Notes: a model not told the origin generated them from the sequence alone. A DNA stretch of 64,000 nt from Moritella dasanensis ArB 0140 (GCF_000276805.1 NZ_AKXQ01000008.1:1-64000); one strand, 5' to 3'; counted from the stretch's first letter, positions 45,526-55,328 are shown. Made by a program: numbers and translations.

Positions 45526-46920
45526 ATGCTGAAGATTTACAACACACTGACTCGCCAAAAAGAACAATTCAAACCTATCACCGAAGGTGAAATCGGTATG
45601 TACGTATGTGGTGTGACTATTTACGATTACTGTCACATTGGTCATGGTCGTACTTTTGTAGCATTTGATACTGTGGTGCGTTACCTTCGCCATCGCGGTT
45701 ATGCGGTTAAGTTTATCCGTAACATTACCGACGTTGATGACAAGATCATTAAGCGTGCTAACGAAAACGGTGAAACTTGCGACCAGTTAACTGCGCGATT
45801 TACTCAAGCAATGCACGAAGATTTTGATGCGCTGCACATGGTTCGTCCTGACATCGAGCCAACAGTAACCGGCCACATGCCTGACATCATCGAAATTATC
45901 GAAAAATTAGTTGCTAAAGGTAATGCTTATGTTGCCGCCAGTGGTGATGTATTATTTGAAGTGAAGACATTTGCTGACTACGGTAAATTAAGTGGCCAAG
46001 ACTTAGATATGTTACAAGCTGGCGCACGTGTTGAAGTTGAAACAAATAAACGTAACCCGATGGATTTCGTGTTATGGAAAATGGCTAAACCAGGTGAACC
46101 AAGCTGGGTTTCTCCTTGGGGTGAAGGCCGCCCTGGTTGGCACATTGAATGTTCAGCAATGAACAACAAACTACTGGGTGAAGTATTTGATATTCACGGT
46201 GGTGGTTCTGATTTAATGTTTCCACATCACGAGAATGAAGTTGCACAATCATGCTGCGCACATAACGGTGAGTACGTGAATACGTGGATGCATTCCGGTA
46301 TGGTGCAAATCGACAAAGTTAAAATGTCGAAATCACTGAATAACTTCTTTACTATCCGTGATGTATTGGAAGAGTACGATGGTGAGTCTGTTCGTTATTT
46401 CTTACTTTCTGGGCATTACCGTAGCCAGTTAAACTACTCGGAAGAAAACTTGAAGCAAGCACGTTCAAGTCTAGAACGTTTATATACGGCATTACGTGAT
46501 GTAACCATTGCTGAATATACTGATGGTGTTGTACCCGGTTGTGAAGCATATGTTGAAACGTTTAAAGCGGCAATGGATGATGATTTCAATACCCCTGAAG
46601 CATTCCCGGTACTGTTTGAACTAGCCAAAGAAATTAACCGTATTAAAGAAACTGATGCGAAACGTGCAGGTGAATTAGCTGCGCAACTGGTTATTTTTGG
46701 TAATGTATTAGGTTTATTATCACAAGAACCTGAAGCCTTCTTACAAGGTGATGCTGGCGCGGATGATGAAGTTGCTGAAATTGAAGCGTTGATTAAACAA
46801 CGTAACGATGCGCGTGCAAGTAAAGACTGGGGCATGGCGGATGACGCGCGTGACAAGTTGAATGCATTAGGTATTGTATTGGAAGATGGCGCAAACGGGA
46901 CTACTTGGCGACGCAAGTAA
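45526..46920 (+). CDS. cysS: Cysteinyl-tRNA synthetase
   Basis: A 464-residue class I synthetase charging tRNA-Cys. Zinc ligand Cys28 lies in [19 protein letters not shown], with HIGH at 37-40 and KMSKS at 266-270. The reading frame can be extended upstream to a TTG at 45415, but family members begin [10 protein letters not shown], and AAGGA at 45511-45515 serves ATG 45526, so I start there; bases 45415-45525 are leader. The length fits E. coli CysS (461). Confidence 0.97.
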   Translation: MLKIYNTLTRQKEQFKPITEGEIGMYVCGVTIYDYCHIGHGRTFVAFDTVVRYLRHRGYAVKFIRNITDVDDKIIKRANENGETCDQLTARFTQAMHEDFDALHMVRPDIEPTVTGHMPDIIEIIEKLVAKGNAYVAASGDVLFEVKTFADYGKLSGQDLDMLQAGARVEVETNKRNPMDFVLWKMAKPGEPSWVSPWGEGRPGWHIECSAMNNKLLGEVFDIHGGGSDLMFPHHENEVAQSCCAHNGEYVNTWMHSGMVQIDKVKMSKSLNNFFTIRDVLEEYDGESVRYFLLSGHYRSQLNYSEENLKQARSSLERLYTALRDVTIAEYTDGVVPGCEAYVETFKAAMDDDFNTPEAFPVLFELAKEINRIKETDAKRAGELAAQLVIFGNVLGLLSQEPEAFLQGDAGADDEVAEIEALIKQRNDARASKDWGMADDARDKLNALGIVLEDGANGTTWRRK

Positions 46921-47020
46921 TTTTGATATCGTGACTAAAGATAAATCACGATTTTTAATGCCATGCTCTGTTGTTTAATTTAAGCAGTAATTGGCATTTT
47001 TACTATATAAAGGATTAAAC

Positions 47021-47494
47021 ATGTTTAAAGTTATTTCGGTTATCATTGGTTGTGCGTTAATTTTCTTTGTGATGCAACGTATGGGTGGTAACAAGAAACA
47101 AGCGGCTGAAAATATTGAAGCGGGTAAATTGTTTCTAGCGGCGAATTTAGAAAAAGAAGGCGTTGAAGAAACGGCTTCAGGTTTACAATCAACAGTACTA
47201 ACAGAAGGTACTGGTACCGATCATCCAACGGGTCGTTCTAAAGTAACCGTGCATTATCACGGTACATTATTAGATGGCAGTGTATTTGATAGCTCTGTTC
47301 AGCGTGGCGAGCCGATTACATTTGGTTTGAACCAAGTGATCCCTGGTTGGACTGAAGGTGTGCAGTTGATGGTAGTGGGTGAGAAACGTCGTTTCTTTAT
47401 TCCAAGCCGTTTAGCGTACGGTAACCGTGGCGCGGGCAGTATCCAAGCCGGTTCAACACTGATTTTTGAAGTTGAGCTGTTAAGTTTCAAATAA
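47021..47494 (+). CDS. Membrane-anchored FKBP-type peptidyl-prolyl isomerase
   Basis: A 157-residue protein with an N-terminal hydrophobic anchor (about residues 3-18) and a C-terminal FKBP domain (about 50-157) containing VTVHYHGTLLDGSVFDSS, FGLNQVIPGWTEG and FIPSRLAYGNRGAG. It should catalyse proline isomerisation on the periplasmic face. The anchor distinguishes it from cytoplasmic SlyD/FkpB; it may instead be an uncleaved FklB/FkpA-like protein. A TTG at 46991 would extend it, but ATG 47021 has AGGA at correct spacing. Confidence 0.9.
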   Translation: MFKVISVIIGCALIFFVMQRMGGNKKQAAENIEAGKLFLAANLEKEGVEETASGLQSTVLTEGTGTDHPTGRSKVTVHYHGTLLDGSVFDSSVQRGEPITFGLNQVIPGWTEGVQLMVVGEKRRFFIPSRLAYGNRGAGSIQAGSTLIFEVELLSFK

Positions 47495-47507
47495 ACAGTT
47501 TAGCTTA

Positions 47508-47545
47508 CAAAAAAGCCGCATGACCTAAGGTGATGCGGCTTTTTC
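47508..47545. terminator. Bidirectional terminator between FKBP gene and folD
   Basis: AAAAAGCCGCAT/ATGCGGCTTTTT stem with an 11-base loop between convergent genes. It has A- and T-runs on both sides. Confidence 0.93.
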
Positions 47546-47587
47546 TATTATTGATTATCTACTATTCTTTTTATGACTGTTTAGTCA

Positions 47588-48445
47588 TTACTTTGAATGG
47601 TAATCACGGCAAGAGATTAATGTATTTTCAATCAAGCTTGCAACTGTCATTGGACCAACACCACCTGGTACAGGGGTAATGAAAGCAGCGTTTTCTTTTG
47701 CTACTTCAAAGCCAACATCACCAACAAGTTTGCCATTTTCTAAACGGTTAATACCGACATCGACAACCATAGCGCCTTTCTTGATCCATTCACCTGGAAT
47801 AAAGTTAGGACGACCAACAGCTACAACAACTAAGTCAGCACGACGTACATGCTCTTCTAGGTTCAGCGTGAAACGGTGGCATGTAGTCGTTGTACAACCT
47901 GCAAGTAATAATTCAAGCGTCATTGGACGACCAACAATATTAGATGCGCCAACAACAACAGCGTCAAGACCGTGTAGGTCAACACCTGTTGATTCAAGTA
48001 GCGTAATAATACCTTTGGGTGTGCAAGGACGTAATGCAGGAATACGTTGTGATAAACGACCGACGTTGTAAGGGTGGAAACCATCAACATCTTTGTCTGG
48101 GCGAATATGTTCCAATACCGCGGTTGTATCAATATGCGCCGGTAAAGGCAGTTGCACTAATATTCCGTCAATCGTTGCATCTGCGTTTAATTCATCAATT
48201 AGCGTTAATAACGCTTCTTGTGAGCTATCTTTTTCAAGATCATAAGATTTAGAAACGAAGCCTACTTCTTCACAGGCACGACGTTTACTCCCAACATATA
48301 CTTGTGATGCCGGATCGGCACCCACTAAAATCACAGCAAGACCCGGGGCGCGTAATCCTTGTGCAGTACGCGTAGCCACTTCATCAGCAACTTTCTGGCG
48401 AACTTGCTGAGAAATATTTTTTCCATTAATGATTTGAGCAGTCAT
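47588..48445 (-). CDS. folD: Bifunctional methylenetetrahydrofolate dehydrogenase/cyclohydrolase FolD
   Basis: A 285-residue enzyme interconverting 5,10-methylene- and 10-formyl-tetrahydrofolate with NADP. Catalytic residues Tyr50 and Lys54 (YVGSKRRAC) and Asp121 ([10 protein letters not shown]) are in the expected positions. The nucleotide-binding [12 protein letters not shown] and the C-terminal [10 protein letters not shown] are intact. The length matches E. coli FolD (288). It stands alone on the minus strand. Confidence 0.98.
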   Translation of the reverse strand: MTAQIINGKNISQQVRQKVADEVATRTAQGLRAPGLAVILVGADPASQVYVGSKRRACEEVGFVSKSYDLEKDSSQEALLTLIDELNADATIDGILVQLPLPAHIDTTAVLEHIRPDKDVDGFHPYNVGRLSQRIPALRPCTPKGIITLLESTGVDLHGLDAVVVGASNIVGRPMTLELLLAGCTTTTCHRFTLNLEEHVRRADLVVVAVGRPNFIPGEWIKKGAMVVDVGINRLENGKLVGDVGFEVAKENAAFITPVPGGVGPMTVASLIENTLISCRDYHSK

Positions 48446-48599
48446 TGAGTTGTTTAATCTCTTGGTTAGAAAGTTGCGCTATTTTCGCACTAAAATGTGA
48501 CTTTGTCAGCAATTCTTAAAATAAATAATCATCTAATTAGGGTGACAAAGAGGGTCTATTTAGTTATAAAGAGGCTTTGAATTATTTAGGTAGATAACA

Positions 48600-49196
48600 G
48601 TGAAACACCAAGAGCATATTATTTCCGTTTTTGCAGACGTAGCAGCACCCTCAACCCGTTTAATTGACAGTGCGACTGTTAATATCGAAAGTAAAGACGT
48701 TGTTATTATGCAGCGTGCACTGTTAGAAACGAACCCTAAATTCCGCCAACTTATTCCTTATGTAGTGGTAAAACAGGGCGATAAGTATTTAGCTTATGAG
48801 CGCTCTAAATCAGGTGGCGAATCACGTCTACATAACTTATTCAGTATCGGTATTGGTGGTCATGTTGACGCCGTTGACGCTGTTTATAATGACAAAGGTG
48901 TATTCCAATTAACGGATACATTACGCACGGGTATGTATCGTGAATTACACGAAGAGTTAGGCTTAACAGAAGCTGACTTTTTGGGTATGACGACCATAGG
49001 TTATTTGTCTAAAGACGTAACGCCTGTGGATGAAGTTCATTTAGGTATCGTATTAGTAGCTGAAGTACATGCAGACTTGGTTATTACCAGTAAAGAAGAT
49101 GCATTGAACCTAGCGGGTTTCTTGGCTGCTGATGAATTAGCCAAGCTAAACTTAGAATCATGGTCTGAAACGGTTGTTGATCACTTAACGGCATAA
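48600..49196 (+). CDS. NUDIX-type hydrolase domain protein
   Basis: A 198-residue protein starting at GTG. The central part has the Nudix fold with IGIGGHVD, then an insertion of about 15 residues, then RTGMYRELHEELGL, which supplies the REL-EE-GL half of the Nudix box. The leading conserved Glu of the box is not at its usual place because of the insertion, so activity is uncertain. Residues 55-75 (PYVVVKQGDKYLAYERSKSG) resemble a conserved gammaproteobacterial phosphoesterase-like NUDIX subgroup. Substrate unknown. It is monocistronic with a terminator after it. Confidence 0.8.
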   Translation: MKHQEHIISVFADVAAPSTRLIDSATVNIESKDVVIMQRALLETNPKFRQLIPYVVVKQGDKYLAYERSKSGGESRLHNLFSIGIGGHVDAVDAVYNDKGVFQLTDTLRTGMYRELHEELGLTEADFLGMTTIGYLSKDVTPVDEVHLGIVLVAEVHADLVITSKEDALNLAGFLAADELAKLNLESWSETVVDHLTA

Positions 49197-49273
49197 TTGC
49201 AGTATCGATTATCGCAGTAACGATCACGGTTGCTATTGTTGTTATAATCGCGATACATAGTCGCTATATGAAT

Positions 49274-49308
49274 AAAAAAGCCATGCTAACCAATAGCATG
49301 GCTTTTTT
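49274..49308. terminator. Bidirectional terminator between NUDIX gene and DUF3833 gene
   Basis: AAAAAAGCCATGCTA opposite TAGCATGGCTTTTTT-type arm with a short loop. It lies between convergent genes and closes the long minus-strand lipid operon. Confidence 0.92.
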
Positions 49309-49391
49309 GTATTCAGCGCTTAGGCATGAATGGTGTTTGTCGTATTCAGAACATGTACAGGGTTATGTTTTTCGTATTCAAATAGAGTACA

Positions 49392-49949
49392 TTAGCTTTT
49401 CTTTTCGATAACGAGGTTGATCTCACCGACCTTAATGCCAAATTTGATAATATCGGTTTTGTTGAATAAGCGTTTTTCATCTAATAAATACATCCAGTCA
49501 TCCAATGCCACTTCATAGTCAGAACCGTCGACATTGATCACAAGATCATACTGCCAATGTAATGCAGAACCTTGGGTTCTACCTTGGGCGATACCGATTA
49601 CATCACTCGCTGTGCCTTCATATAAATTAGCTGATTTTTTGGTTATGCTCCAAATACGTGTTGATTGTTCACCATCATCAAAGGTAAACCATTCTTTAAT
49701 CGTGCCTTGATTATCTTGCCATGTCGCGCTGAGATCAACATGAAAGCGGCGTGTCATTTTACCGTCTCGATCAAACACAATGCCATAGGCAATAAGCTCA
49801 CCATCAAAGAAGGTATCAAACGCGAAAACGGGTGTTGTTTGTTGATAATCCTCTAGTGCAGGTGCGCTACAAGAGGCTATAAACAATAGTGCAAATACGC
49901 CTGTTGTTATCTGCCTTAATTTACCGAATATTTTTGTTAAAGCATGCAT
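49392..49949 (-). CDS. DUF3833-family lipoprotein
   Basis: A 185-residue lipoprotein: signal peptide with lipobox LFIASC (Cys near residue 27), then a beta-rich domain with FFDGELIAYGIVFDRDGKM, IKEWFTFDDGEQSTRIW and DDWMYLLDEKRLFNKTDIIKFG (central words only), the pattern of DUF3833. No biochemical function is known. It is the last gene of the minus-strand lipid operon and starts 2 bases after the chalcone-isomerase-like gene, so the two are surely co-expressed. The lipocalin-like composition suggests lipid handling at the envelope, but that is inference. Confidence 0.8.
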   Translation of the reverse strand: MHALTKIFGKLRQITTGVFALLFIASCSAPALEDYQQTTPVFAFDTFFDGELIAYGIVFDRDGKMTRRFHVDLSATWQDNQGTIKEWFTFDDGEQSTRIWSITKKSANLYEGTASDVIGIAQGRTQGSALHWQYDLVINVDGSDYEVALDDWMYLLDEKRLFNKTDIIKFGIKVGEINLVIEKKS

Positions 49950-49951
49950 TG

Positions 49952-50500
49952 TTAATATCCTATTAGTTGCGTCCGTAAGTCAGGTCGTGATGTGTCTTTT
50001 GATAACCAAATCGCTAAAAATGATGAACCAAAGGCTTGATTCTCTAAACGTCCTAAGCTCTTGACACTATCGTTGTTAGGTAACGTTAAATCGTTAGATA
50101 AATAAAAGTGACTCACCTGCTGTTCATCGACAATAAGGGTGATGACATCACCTTCGTTAACATCTGGCCATATGCTGGCTAAATCCTTAAGCCATTGGCT
50201 TTCATCTGGTAAATTCAATCCAAGCTCTCGCCACTGCTTTTGCGTTGCTTCAATCAAGTCTTGCTGTGATATGTCACGTAAATAGGTGATTTTGAGTGCT
50301 TGTGGGTAACGCTTAATATCAAAGTCTGGTTGGCCAGAATAGAGTTCAGCCTTGTATAAAGTCCAAAACAGAAAACTCATTTCGCCTTCACCGTGTTTGT
50401 ACATGTCACTGAGTAGCGGCATTGCCGATAAACGTAAGGGTATAAATAGCTGTAATAATAACAGCGCCCACAGGCAACTCATTTGGGTCATTCTATTCAT
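49952..50500 (-). CDS. Chalcone isomerase-like periplasmic protein
   Basis: A 182-residue protein with an N-terminal signal peptide (about 1-26) and a domain resembling the bacterial chalcone-isomerase-like family (LFWTLYKAELYSG, ALKITYLRDISQQDLIEAT, VNEGDVITLIV, FGSSFLAIWL). In this fold some members bind fatty acids or act on hydrophobic small molecules. There is no evidence for flavonoid chemistry. It is flanked by the DUF2878 and DUF3833 genes in the Cfa operon, which suggests a role linked to modified lipids. Confidence 0.75.
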   Translation of the reverse strand: MNRMTQMSCLWALLLLQLFIPLRLSAMPLLSDMYKHGEGEMSFLFWTLYKAELYSGQPDFDIKRYPQALKITYLRDISQQDLIEATQKQWRELGLNLPDESQWLKDLASIWPDVNEGDVITLIVDEQQVSHFYLSNDLTLPNNDSVKSLGRLENQAFGSSFLAIWLSKDTSRPDLRTQLIGY

Positions 50501-50544
50501 GACTGCTCCTATTTATTACTGATACTGTTTATTATTGTTACTGC

Positions 50545-51069
50545 TCATGACTGTTCATGGCTGCTGGTATAGTCATACGTGATGACTTGCGCTAAATGGC
50601 TTAATAACGGTAATAAAACCAGCCACACTAGGGCATAAATAGCCACGTAGCTTACCGTCGTTATTTGTGTATCTAATGCGCCGGTTTTTAACGCCGCGTA
50701 ATAGCTGAGTGGACCTGCTATCGCTCCTGCAAGCATGATATACAGCGGTTTTAGTATTGTGATCCAGCGTAGACTATGATTAAACGTCAGGGCTAATGCG
50801 CACCATAGTAATACCAGATAAAACGGAATGATGCCGCTATCAACATCGAGTACATCCATCGCCACTAATACTTGGTCTACCGTTGCGCCAACCAATGCTA
50901 ATAACATAAATCGCATATCTGTTTGTCGGCTAGGGCTAAGCAGAAAATGTAATAGCAGTAGTACCAACATCAATTTTACGGCGCTATGTTGGTAAAATAA
51001 TGCCAGTAGCAGCATCGATTGATAGATAGCAAAATTGATAACGTTAAAGTAACGATGAAGCATGCACAT
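50545..51069 (-). CDS. DUF2878-family membrane protein
   Basis: A polytopic membrane protein of about 174 residues with five or six hydrophobic segments. The FYLVLLWCALALTFNHSL core and the paired DQVLVAMDVLDVDSG loop fit DUF2878, a family commonly found beside cfa and DUF3833 genes. Function unknown. The start is uncertain: a GTG at 51093 extends the frame, but AGGG precedes ATG 51069 at a plausible distance and ATG 51063 is also possible. It is the next gene after cfa, with a gap of about 75 bases to the chosen start. Confidence 0.75.
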   Translation of the reverse strand: MCMLHRYFNVINFAIYQSMLLLALFYQHSAVKLMLVLLLLHFLLSPSRQTDMRFMLLALVGATVDQVLVAMDVLDVDSGIIPFYLVLLWCALALTFNHSLRWITILKPLYIMLAGAIAGPLSYYAALKTGALDTQITTVSYVAIYALVWLVLLPLLSHLAQVITYDYTSSHEQS

Positions 51070-51143
51070 ATTAGTGGACCCTGTCTTTGTCACTCGACAT
51101 TGATAGCACTATGCTTTGATTAACACTGCCCGCGTTATTTAGC

Positions 51144-52442
51144 TCATAAGTAGTCAAGTATGATTTCATCATCGTGTTCCTTATTAAGTGGTTTCCTTGC
51201 GACGATGTGATGGGTGCTAATCACGCGTTCAATAAACGCACCTTCGCAATAACCAAAGTAGTAATGCCAGAGACGTTTAAATGCATCATCGTAACCAAAG
51301 GGCTGTATATCGCTCCAGTTTTCATCAAATTTAACGCGCCAATCATTTAAAGTACGCGCGTAATGCAAACCAATATCTTCAATATTATCGATCATCATGT
51401 CAGTCGATTTAGCAATATGCTCGCTCATTACTGACACAGACGGTAGACAACCACCGGGAAAGATATACTTTTGAATAAAATCAATGTTCTGTCTGTAGCT
51501 ATCGTAGCGTTGATCGGCAATGGTAATGGCTTGAATGAGCATCTTGCCATTGGGTTTGAGTAAGCTATTACACTTCTCAAAAAAGCTGGGCATAAATGCA
51601 TGGCCAACGGCTTCAATCATTTCGATAGAAACTAATTTATCGTAAGTGCCTTCCAGCAATCGGTAATCTTGTTTAAGCAGGGTGATCTTATCGTCGAGTT
51701 TAAGTGATCTCACTCGCGCTTGGGCATAGCTATATTGCTCTTCAGAGATTGTTGTCGACGTGACTTTACAACCATAATTGCTGGCCGCATATATGGCTAA
51801 CGCGCCCCAGCCAGTGCCGATTTCAATCAATGTATCTGATGGTTTTAAATTAAGTTTGTCGCAAATGGTTTTTAATTTCAGTATTTGCGCTTGCTCTAAG
51901 GTGCTGTGCTGCGGTGAATATATCGCACATGAATACATCATTTCAGGATCTAAGAAACGGGTATATAAATCATTACCAAGATCATAATGAGCAAGGATAT
52001 TTTTCTTTGAACCTGCTTGGGTATTGGTATTTTGATAATGTAAAAATTTATCTTTAAGCTTATTGAGCAAACTGCCGTTATTTTCAATATCATCGAGGGT
52101 ATTTTGACTGCGCGCACACACACGTATCACGGCGGTTAAATCAGGACTTGACCATTTCTGGGTGAGATAACCTTCAGATGCGCCAACACTGCCACCACGA
52201 ATAAAATCGATGTATAACGACGGGTCGTGGACAATCATTGTTCCTTTAAGGCTGGCATTTGGGTTACCCAGTTCAATGATGTCGCCATGCTCTTCAATTT
52301 GTAAGCAGGCATCTTCCATCTTATCTAATGTCGATAACACTAATGAACGGCATTTATTATTAAACCAGCTTAATTTTGTTTTCACATTTGCACGTTCAGT
52401 ACTCGATGCTGGTTTTAAATCTAAATTTTGAGTTGTTGTCAT
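51144..52442 (-). CDS. cfa: Cyclopropane-fatty-acyl-phospholipid synthase-type SAM methyltransferase
   Basis: A 432-residue enzyme. It has AHYDLGNDLYTRFLDPEMMYSCAIY (Cys172 region, first words shown), SAM motif I LIEIGTGWGALA at about 205-216, EMIEAVG and the C-terminal YYFGYCEGAFIER. Family members transfer a methylene or methyl group from SAM to double bonds of phospholipid acyl chains, giving cyclopropane or methylated chains. Partners upstream (FAD oxidase, DUF1365) resemble those in alphaproteobacterial furan-fatty-acid pathways, so this could be a UfaM-type methylase instead of a true cyclopropane synthase. It lies 2 bases after the DUF1365 gene. Confidence 0.92.
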   Translation of the reverse strand: MTTTQNLDLKPASSTERANVKTKLSWFNNKCRSLVLSTLDKMEDACLQIEEHGDIIELGNPNASLKGTMIVHDPSLYIDFIRGGSVGASEGYLTQKWSSPDLTAVIRVCARSQNTLDDIENNGSLLNKLKDKFLHYQNTNTQAGSKKNILAHYDLGNDLYTRFLDPEMMYSCAIYSPQHSTLEQAQILKLKTICDKLNLKPSDTLIEIGTGWGALAIYAASNYGCKVTSTTISEEQYSYAQARVRSLKLDDKITLLKQDYRLLEGTYDKLVSIEMIEAVGHAFMPSFFEKCNSLLKPNGKMLIQAITIADQRYDSYRQNIDFIQKYIFPGGCLPSVSVMSEHIAKSTDMMIDNIEDIGLHYARTLNDWRVKFDENWSDIQPFGYDDAFKRLWHYYFGYCEGAFIERVISTHHIVARKPLNKEHDDEIILDYL

Positions 52443-52444
52443 TA

Positions 52445-53221
52445 TTAATCTCCGTGCTTCTGATAAGAGATAAAGGGGATACGTTTAGCTACTAATTTAA
52501 GTGCTTGCCAGTAAATCAAGATCAATACTTTGATGACACTAAAGGGTAACGTTATCCAGCTCTTACCAAGTTCAATTGTTGTTATTTTGGTTTTGTCTAA
52601 GCGCATTGATACATCAAACAGCTTATTATTTTTTAAACCCGTATGGTTTAAATCAGTGCTGTTTAAACCAATGTTGTCGATGTTGACCTTCACTTTCTGT
52701 CCAGGTGCCGTTAACCGCCAGCGGTATTTCATATCCAACGTCATAAACGGGGACACATGAAACTCTTTTGGCGTTAGTGCGCTAGAGTGCATATCAACCA
52801 GATAGTAATGGCGTTGGTTCCAAGGGGTATTACTGACTTCGGCTAACATGTATTTACAGTCACCAGATTGCTCAAAACAGTAGTACAAGTTAATCGGGCT
52901 AAAATAAATTCCCAAACAACGACATTGGGCTAACATCAATACCCTCGAGCCATCCCAATCGCCCCCCAGTTTAGCTACTTTATTTTCTATACGTTGGCGC
53001 AGCGTACCAGGATCATTTTTTAAGTAATCTTTTTCAAAAAAGCGGATTGGATTAAACCAGTTTTTACCCAATAACCAATGTTGGGCAATAACATCATCGA
53101 GTTCGTCGAGATCTATGCCGAGCATGGCTATCTGATAAGTAAAGCTGTTTTTCCGTGGGCTAAAGCGGCGATGGGTGACTGAACCTTGGTAAAGACCACT
53201 GTGATAGTTTGTGTCTGTCAT
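52445..53221 (-). CDS. DUF1365-family protein of the Cfa operon
   Basis: A 258-residue protein with GLYQGSVTHRRFSPRKNSF at the start, GIYFSPINLYYCFEQSGDC in the centre, AEVSNTPWNQRHYYLVD, and PKEFHVSPFMTLDMKYRW, the standard DUF1365 pattern (COG3496). These genes occur almost always next to an FAD-dependent oxidase and a Cfa-like methyltransferase. Biochemical function is not established; a part in converting acyl chains is inferred from linkage. Its ATG overlaps the stop of the oxidase gene by 4 bases, and cfa follows after 2, a tightly coupled trio. Confidence 0.88.
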   Translation of the reverse strand: MTDTNYHSGLYQGSVTHRRFSPRKNSFTYQIAMLGIDLDELDDVIAQHWLLGKNWFNPIRFFEKDYLKNDPGTLRQRIENKVAKLGGDWDGSRVLMLAQCRCLGIYFSPINLYYCFEQSGDCKYMLAEVSNTPWNQRHYYLVDMHSSALTPKEFHVSPFMTLDMKYRWRLTAPGQKVKVNIDNIGLNSTDLNHTGLKNNKLFDVSMRLDKTKITTIELGKSWITLPFSVIKVLILIYWQALKLVAKRIPFISYQKHGD

Positions 53222-54486
53222 AAGCTAATACCAAAGCGTTTCGCTACGATAACGGCACTGTTGACGCCGTCTTCATGGAAACCATGGTGCCAGTAAGCAC
53301 CAGTGAAGTGGGTGCGGTTTTGACCACAAATTTCATCTCGACGTTGTTGCGCCGCTAAGCTGAGGTGATTAAATACTGGGTGGTGATAGACAAATTTTTG
53401 AATGATTTTTTGTGGTTCAATTTGTTCGGTTTGATTCAAGGTCACACAGAAGGTATGTTTTGATTCAATGCCCTGCAGTATATTCATGTTGTAAGTCACG
53501 CAAGATGGCTTGGTGAGCTGCGCTTGTTTATCTGCACTGAGTAAATAATTCCAACTTGCCCATGAACGGGTATTTCTAGGCAGAATATTAATATCTGTGT
53601 GTAGCACCACTTCATTACGGCTATAAGGGATCGCGCCTAAAATAGCGGTTTCTTGCACTGATGGATCAGCGAGTAAGGTTAACGCTTGATCGGAATGGCA
53701 AGCAAATACCACTTCATCAAACAGCTGTTCACTGCCATCTGCGAATTGTATCGTTACATGGGTTGTGGTTCGGCTGACACGGGTAATATTGCTGTTTAAT
53801 TGGATCTTGTCTTTGAATGATGCAATCAGCGGGGTGATATATTCTCGTGAGCCACCAGGGATCACGTACCACTGAGGTCTGTCTTGGATATTGAGCAAGC
53901 CATGATTAAAGAAAAAACGCACAAAGAATTTCAGTTGGAAATCTTTCATTTCGTTTAAGCTGGTGGACCAAATGGCTGCGCCCATCGGCAAAATATAATT
54001 CTGACAAAAGTAATCGGAAAAACCGTTTTCAGTTAAGAATGCCCCTAGCGTATGTTCGTCACTAATATCATCGGCATGATAATGGGCTTTACAACGTTTG
54101 TTAAAATTCAAAATTTCTGAGATTAACCGCCAAAATTTCAAGTTGAAAATATTCCGACGTTGTGAAAATAAACCATTTAAATCACAACCATTGTATTCCA
54201 AATTATTATTCTTGTTGAATACGCTAAAGCTCATCTCGGTGTCTTGTAATGGCACATTGAGTTGTTCGAGTAACTTTAAAAAATACGGGTAGGTTTTGTT
54301 GTTACACACGATAAAACCTGTATCAATGGCATAATCTTGACCATCGTAATGAATGTCTTTGGTTGCGGTATGGCCGCCGATGTAATCATTTTTTTCAAAT
54401 ACACGGATGTTATGTTGCTGATTTAATAAATAAGCACTGGTGAGTCCGGAGATGCCGGTACCGATAATTGCAATATTCTTTTTCAT
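53218..54486 (-). CDS. FAD-dependent amine-oxidase-like oxidoreductase of the Cfa operon
   Basis: A 422-residue flavoprotein (COG2907-like). It has the dinucleotide loop IIGTGISGLTSAYLL at residues 7-21, then FEKNDYIGGHTATKD, DTGFIVCN, and the C-terminal TGAYWHHGFHEDG and GVNSAVIVAKRFG. Related proteins beside Cfa and DUF1365 are proposed to desaturate methylated acyl chains, such as UfaD in furan fatty acid synthesis; whether this is one is inference. It is 122 bases after the SDR gene. I found no separate ECF-type promoter in that gap. Confidence 0.85.
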   Translation of the reverse strand: MKKNIAIIGTGISGLTSAYLLNQQHNIRVFEKNDYIGGHTATKDIHYDGQDYAIDTGFIVCNNKTYPYFLKLLEQLNVPLQDTEMSFSVFNKNNNLEYNGCDLNGLFSQRRNIFNLKFWRLISEILNFNKRCKAHYHADDISDEHTLGAFLTENGFSDYFCQNYILPMGAAIWSTSLNEMKDFQLKFFVRFFFNHGLLNIQDRPQWYVIPGGSREYITPLIASFKDKIQLNSNITRVSRTTTHVTIQFADGSEQLFDEVVFACHSDQALTLLADPSVQETAILGAIPYSRNEVVLHTDINILPRNTRSWASWNYLLSADKQAQLTKPSCVTYNMNILQGIESKHTFCVTLNQTEQIEPQKIIQKFVYHHPVFNHLSLAAQQRRDEICGQNRTHFTGAYWHHGFHEDGVNSAVIVAKRFGISL

Positions 54487-54608
54487 AATTCAACTTCCTT
54501 GTAGTGCTCTTTGTCGACAGATATTCTGTATTTGGTTAGATGTCATTGTCAGTTTTAGGCGCTATATTCTTTAGTATTTATGTTCAGTATTTGTTGATAA
54601 CAATAGCC

Positions 54609-55328
54609 TTAAGACATTCTCAGGGCTATTCTTTGCCATAATGAAAAAGGCAACAAACGAATGATTTTCATGATCCAAATAAAATAACGCGGGAAGTTAA
54701 TTTCAACCTTGTTGTTATCCAGTCCGGAGGCGATATAACTTGCGGCGCGTTCTGCTGTGACAATCTGGGGCATCACAAAGGTATTTTTTTGCGTTAATGG
54801 TGTATCAACAAACCCCGGATGAATAACGGACACATGAATGTTATGGGCCTTTAAATCTATGCTTAATGTTTTTGCAAGGTAACTGAGTCCAGCTTTTGAC
54901 GCACCGTACGCCTCGGCGCGAGGGAGGGGGAGGAACGCTGCGCTAGAGCTAGTTAATGCCAATTTACCACCTGATTTTATTAATTTTAACCAGGCTTGCA
55001 AGCAGTAACCAACGGAAATTAAATTGGTGGTGATGATGCGGGCAAATAAATCACCGTCAAAATCTTTAGCATCATCAATATACTCACAGCCACCTGCATT
55101 AAGAATCAGTACATCTAATGGCGGTAAGTTTAAACTTGCCTCGGTGATACTCTGTTTCGATGTCACGTCGCAAACCAAGGGGGTGATATTGTCATATCCC
55201 GCGCTGAGTTTATTCAGTCGTTGAATATTACGACCGCCAGCAAATACTTGATAACCCTTGTCGGCGTAATGAGTGGCTAACGCTGCCCCAATACCTGATG
55301 ATGCGCCTGTAATTAATATCGATTTCAT
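54609..55328 (-). CDS. Short-chain dehydrogenase/reductase
   Basis: A 239-residue classical SDR. The NAD(P) loop is TGASSGIGA (about 7-15), the NAG motif lies in ILNAGG, the catalytic Ser is in LTSSSAAF (about 126-129), and Tyr141 and Lys145 are in YGASK. A C-terminal hydrophobic segment (WIMKIIRLLPFSLW) suggests membrane contact. The substrate is unknown; location in the lipid island suggests a fatty-acyl-derived carbonyl. It starts 25 bases after the NTF2-like gene, so it reads from the ECF-type promoter at 55894-55921. Confidence 0.9.
   Translation of the reverse strand: MKSILITGASSGIGAALATHYADKGYQVFAGGRNIQRLNKLSAGYDNITPLVCDVTSKQSITEASLNLPPLDVLILNAGGCEYIDDAKDFDGDLFARIITTNLISVGYCLQAWLKLIKSGGKLALTSSSAAFLPLPRAEAYGASKAGLSYLAKTLSIDLKAHNIHVSVIHPGFVDTPLTQKNTFVMPQIVTAERAASYIASGLDNNKVEINFPRYFIWIMKIIRLLPFSLWQRIALRMS

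Noticed and set aside
54487-54608. A separate ECF-type promoter for the FAD oxidase/DUF1365/cfa genes
   Set aside because: No TGATC element with a CGTAT partner occurs on the minus strand here; these genes may be read from the promoter at 55894-55921 or from an unrelated one.
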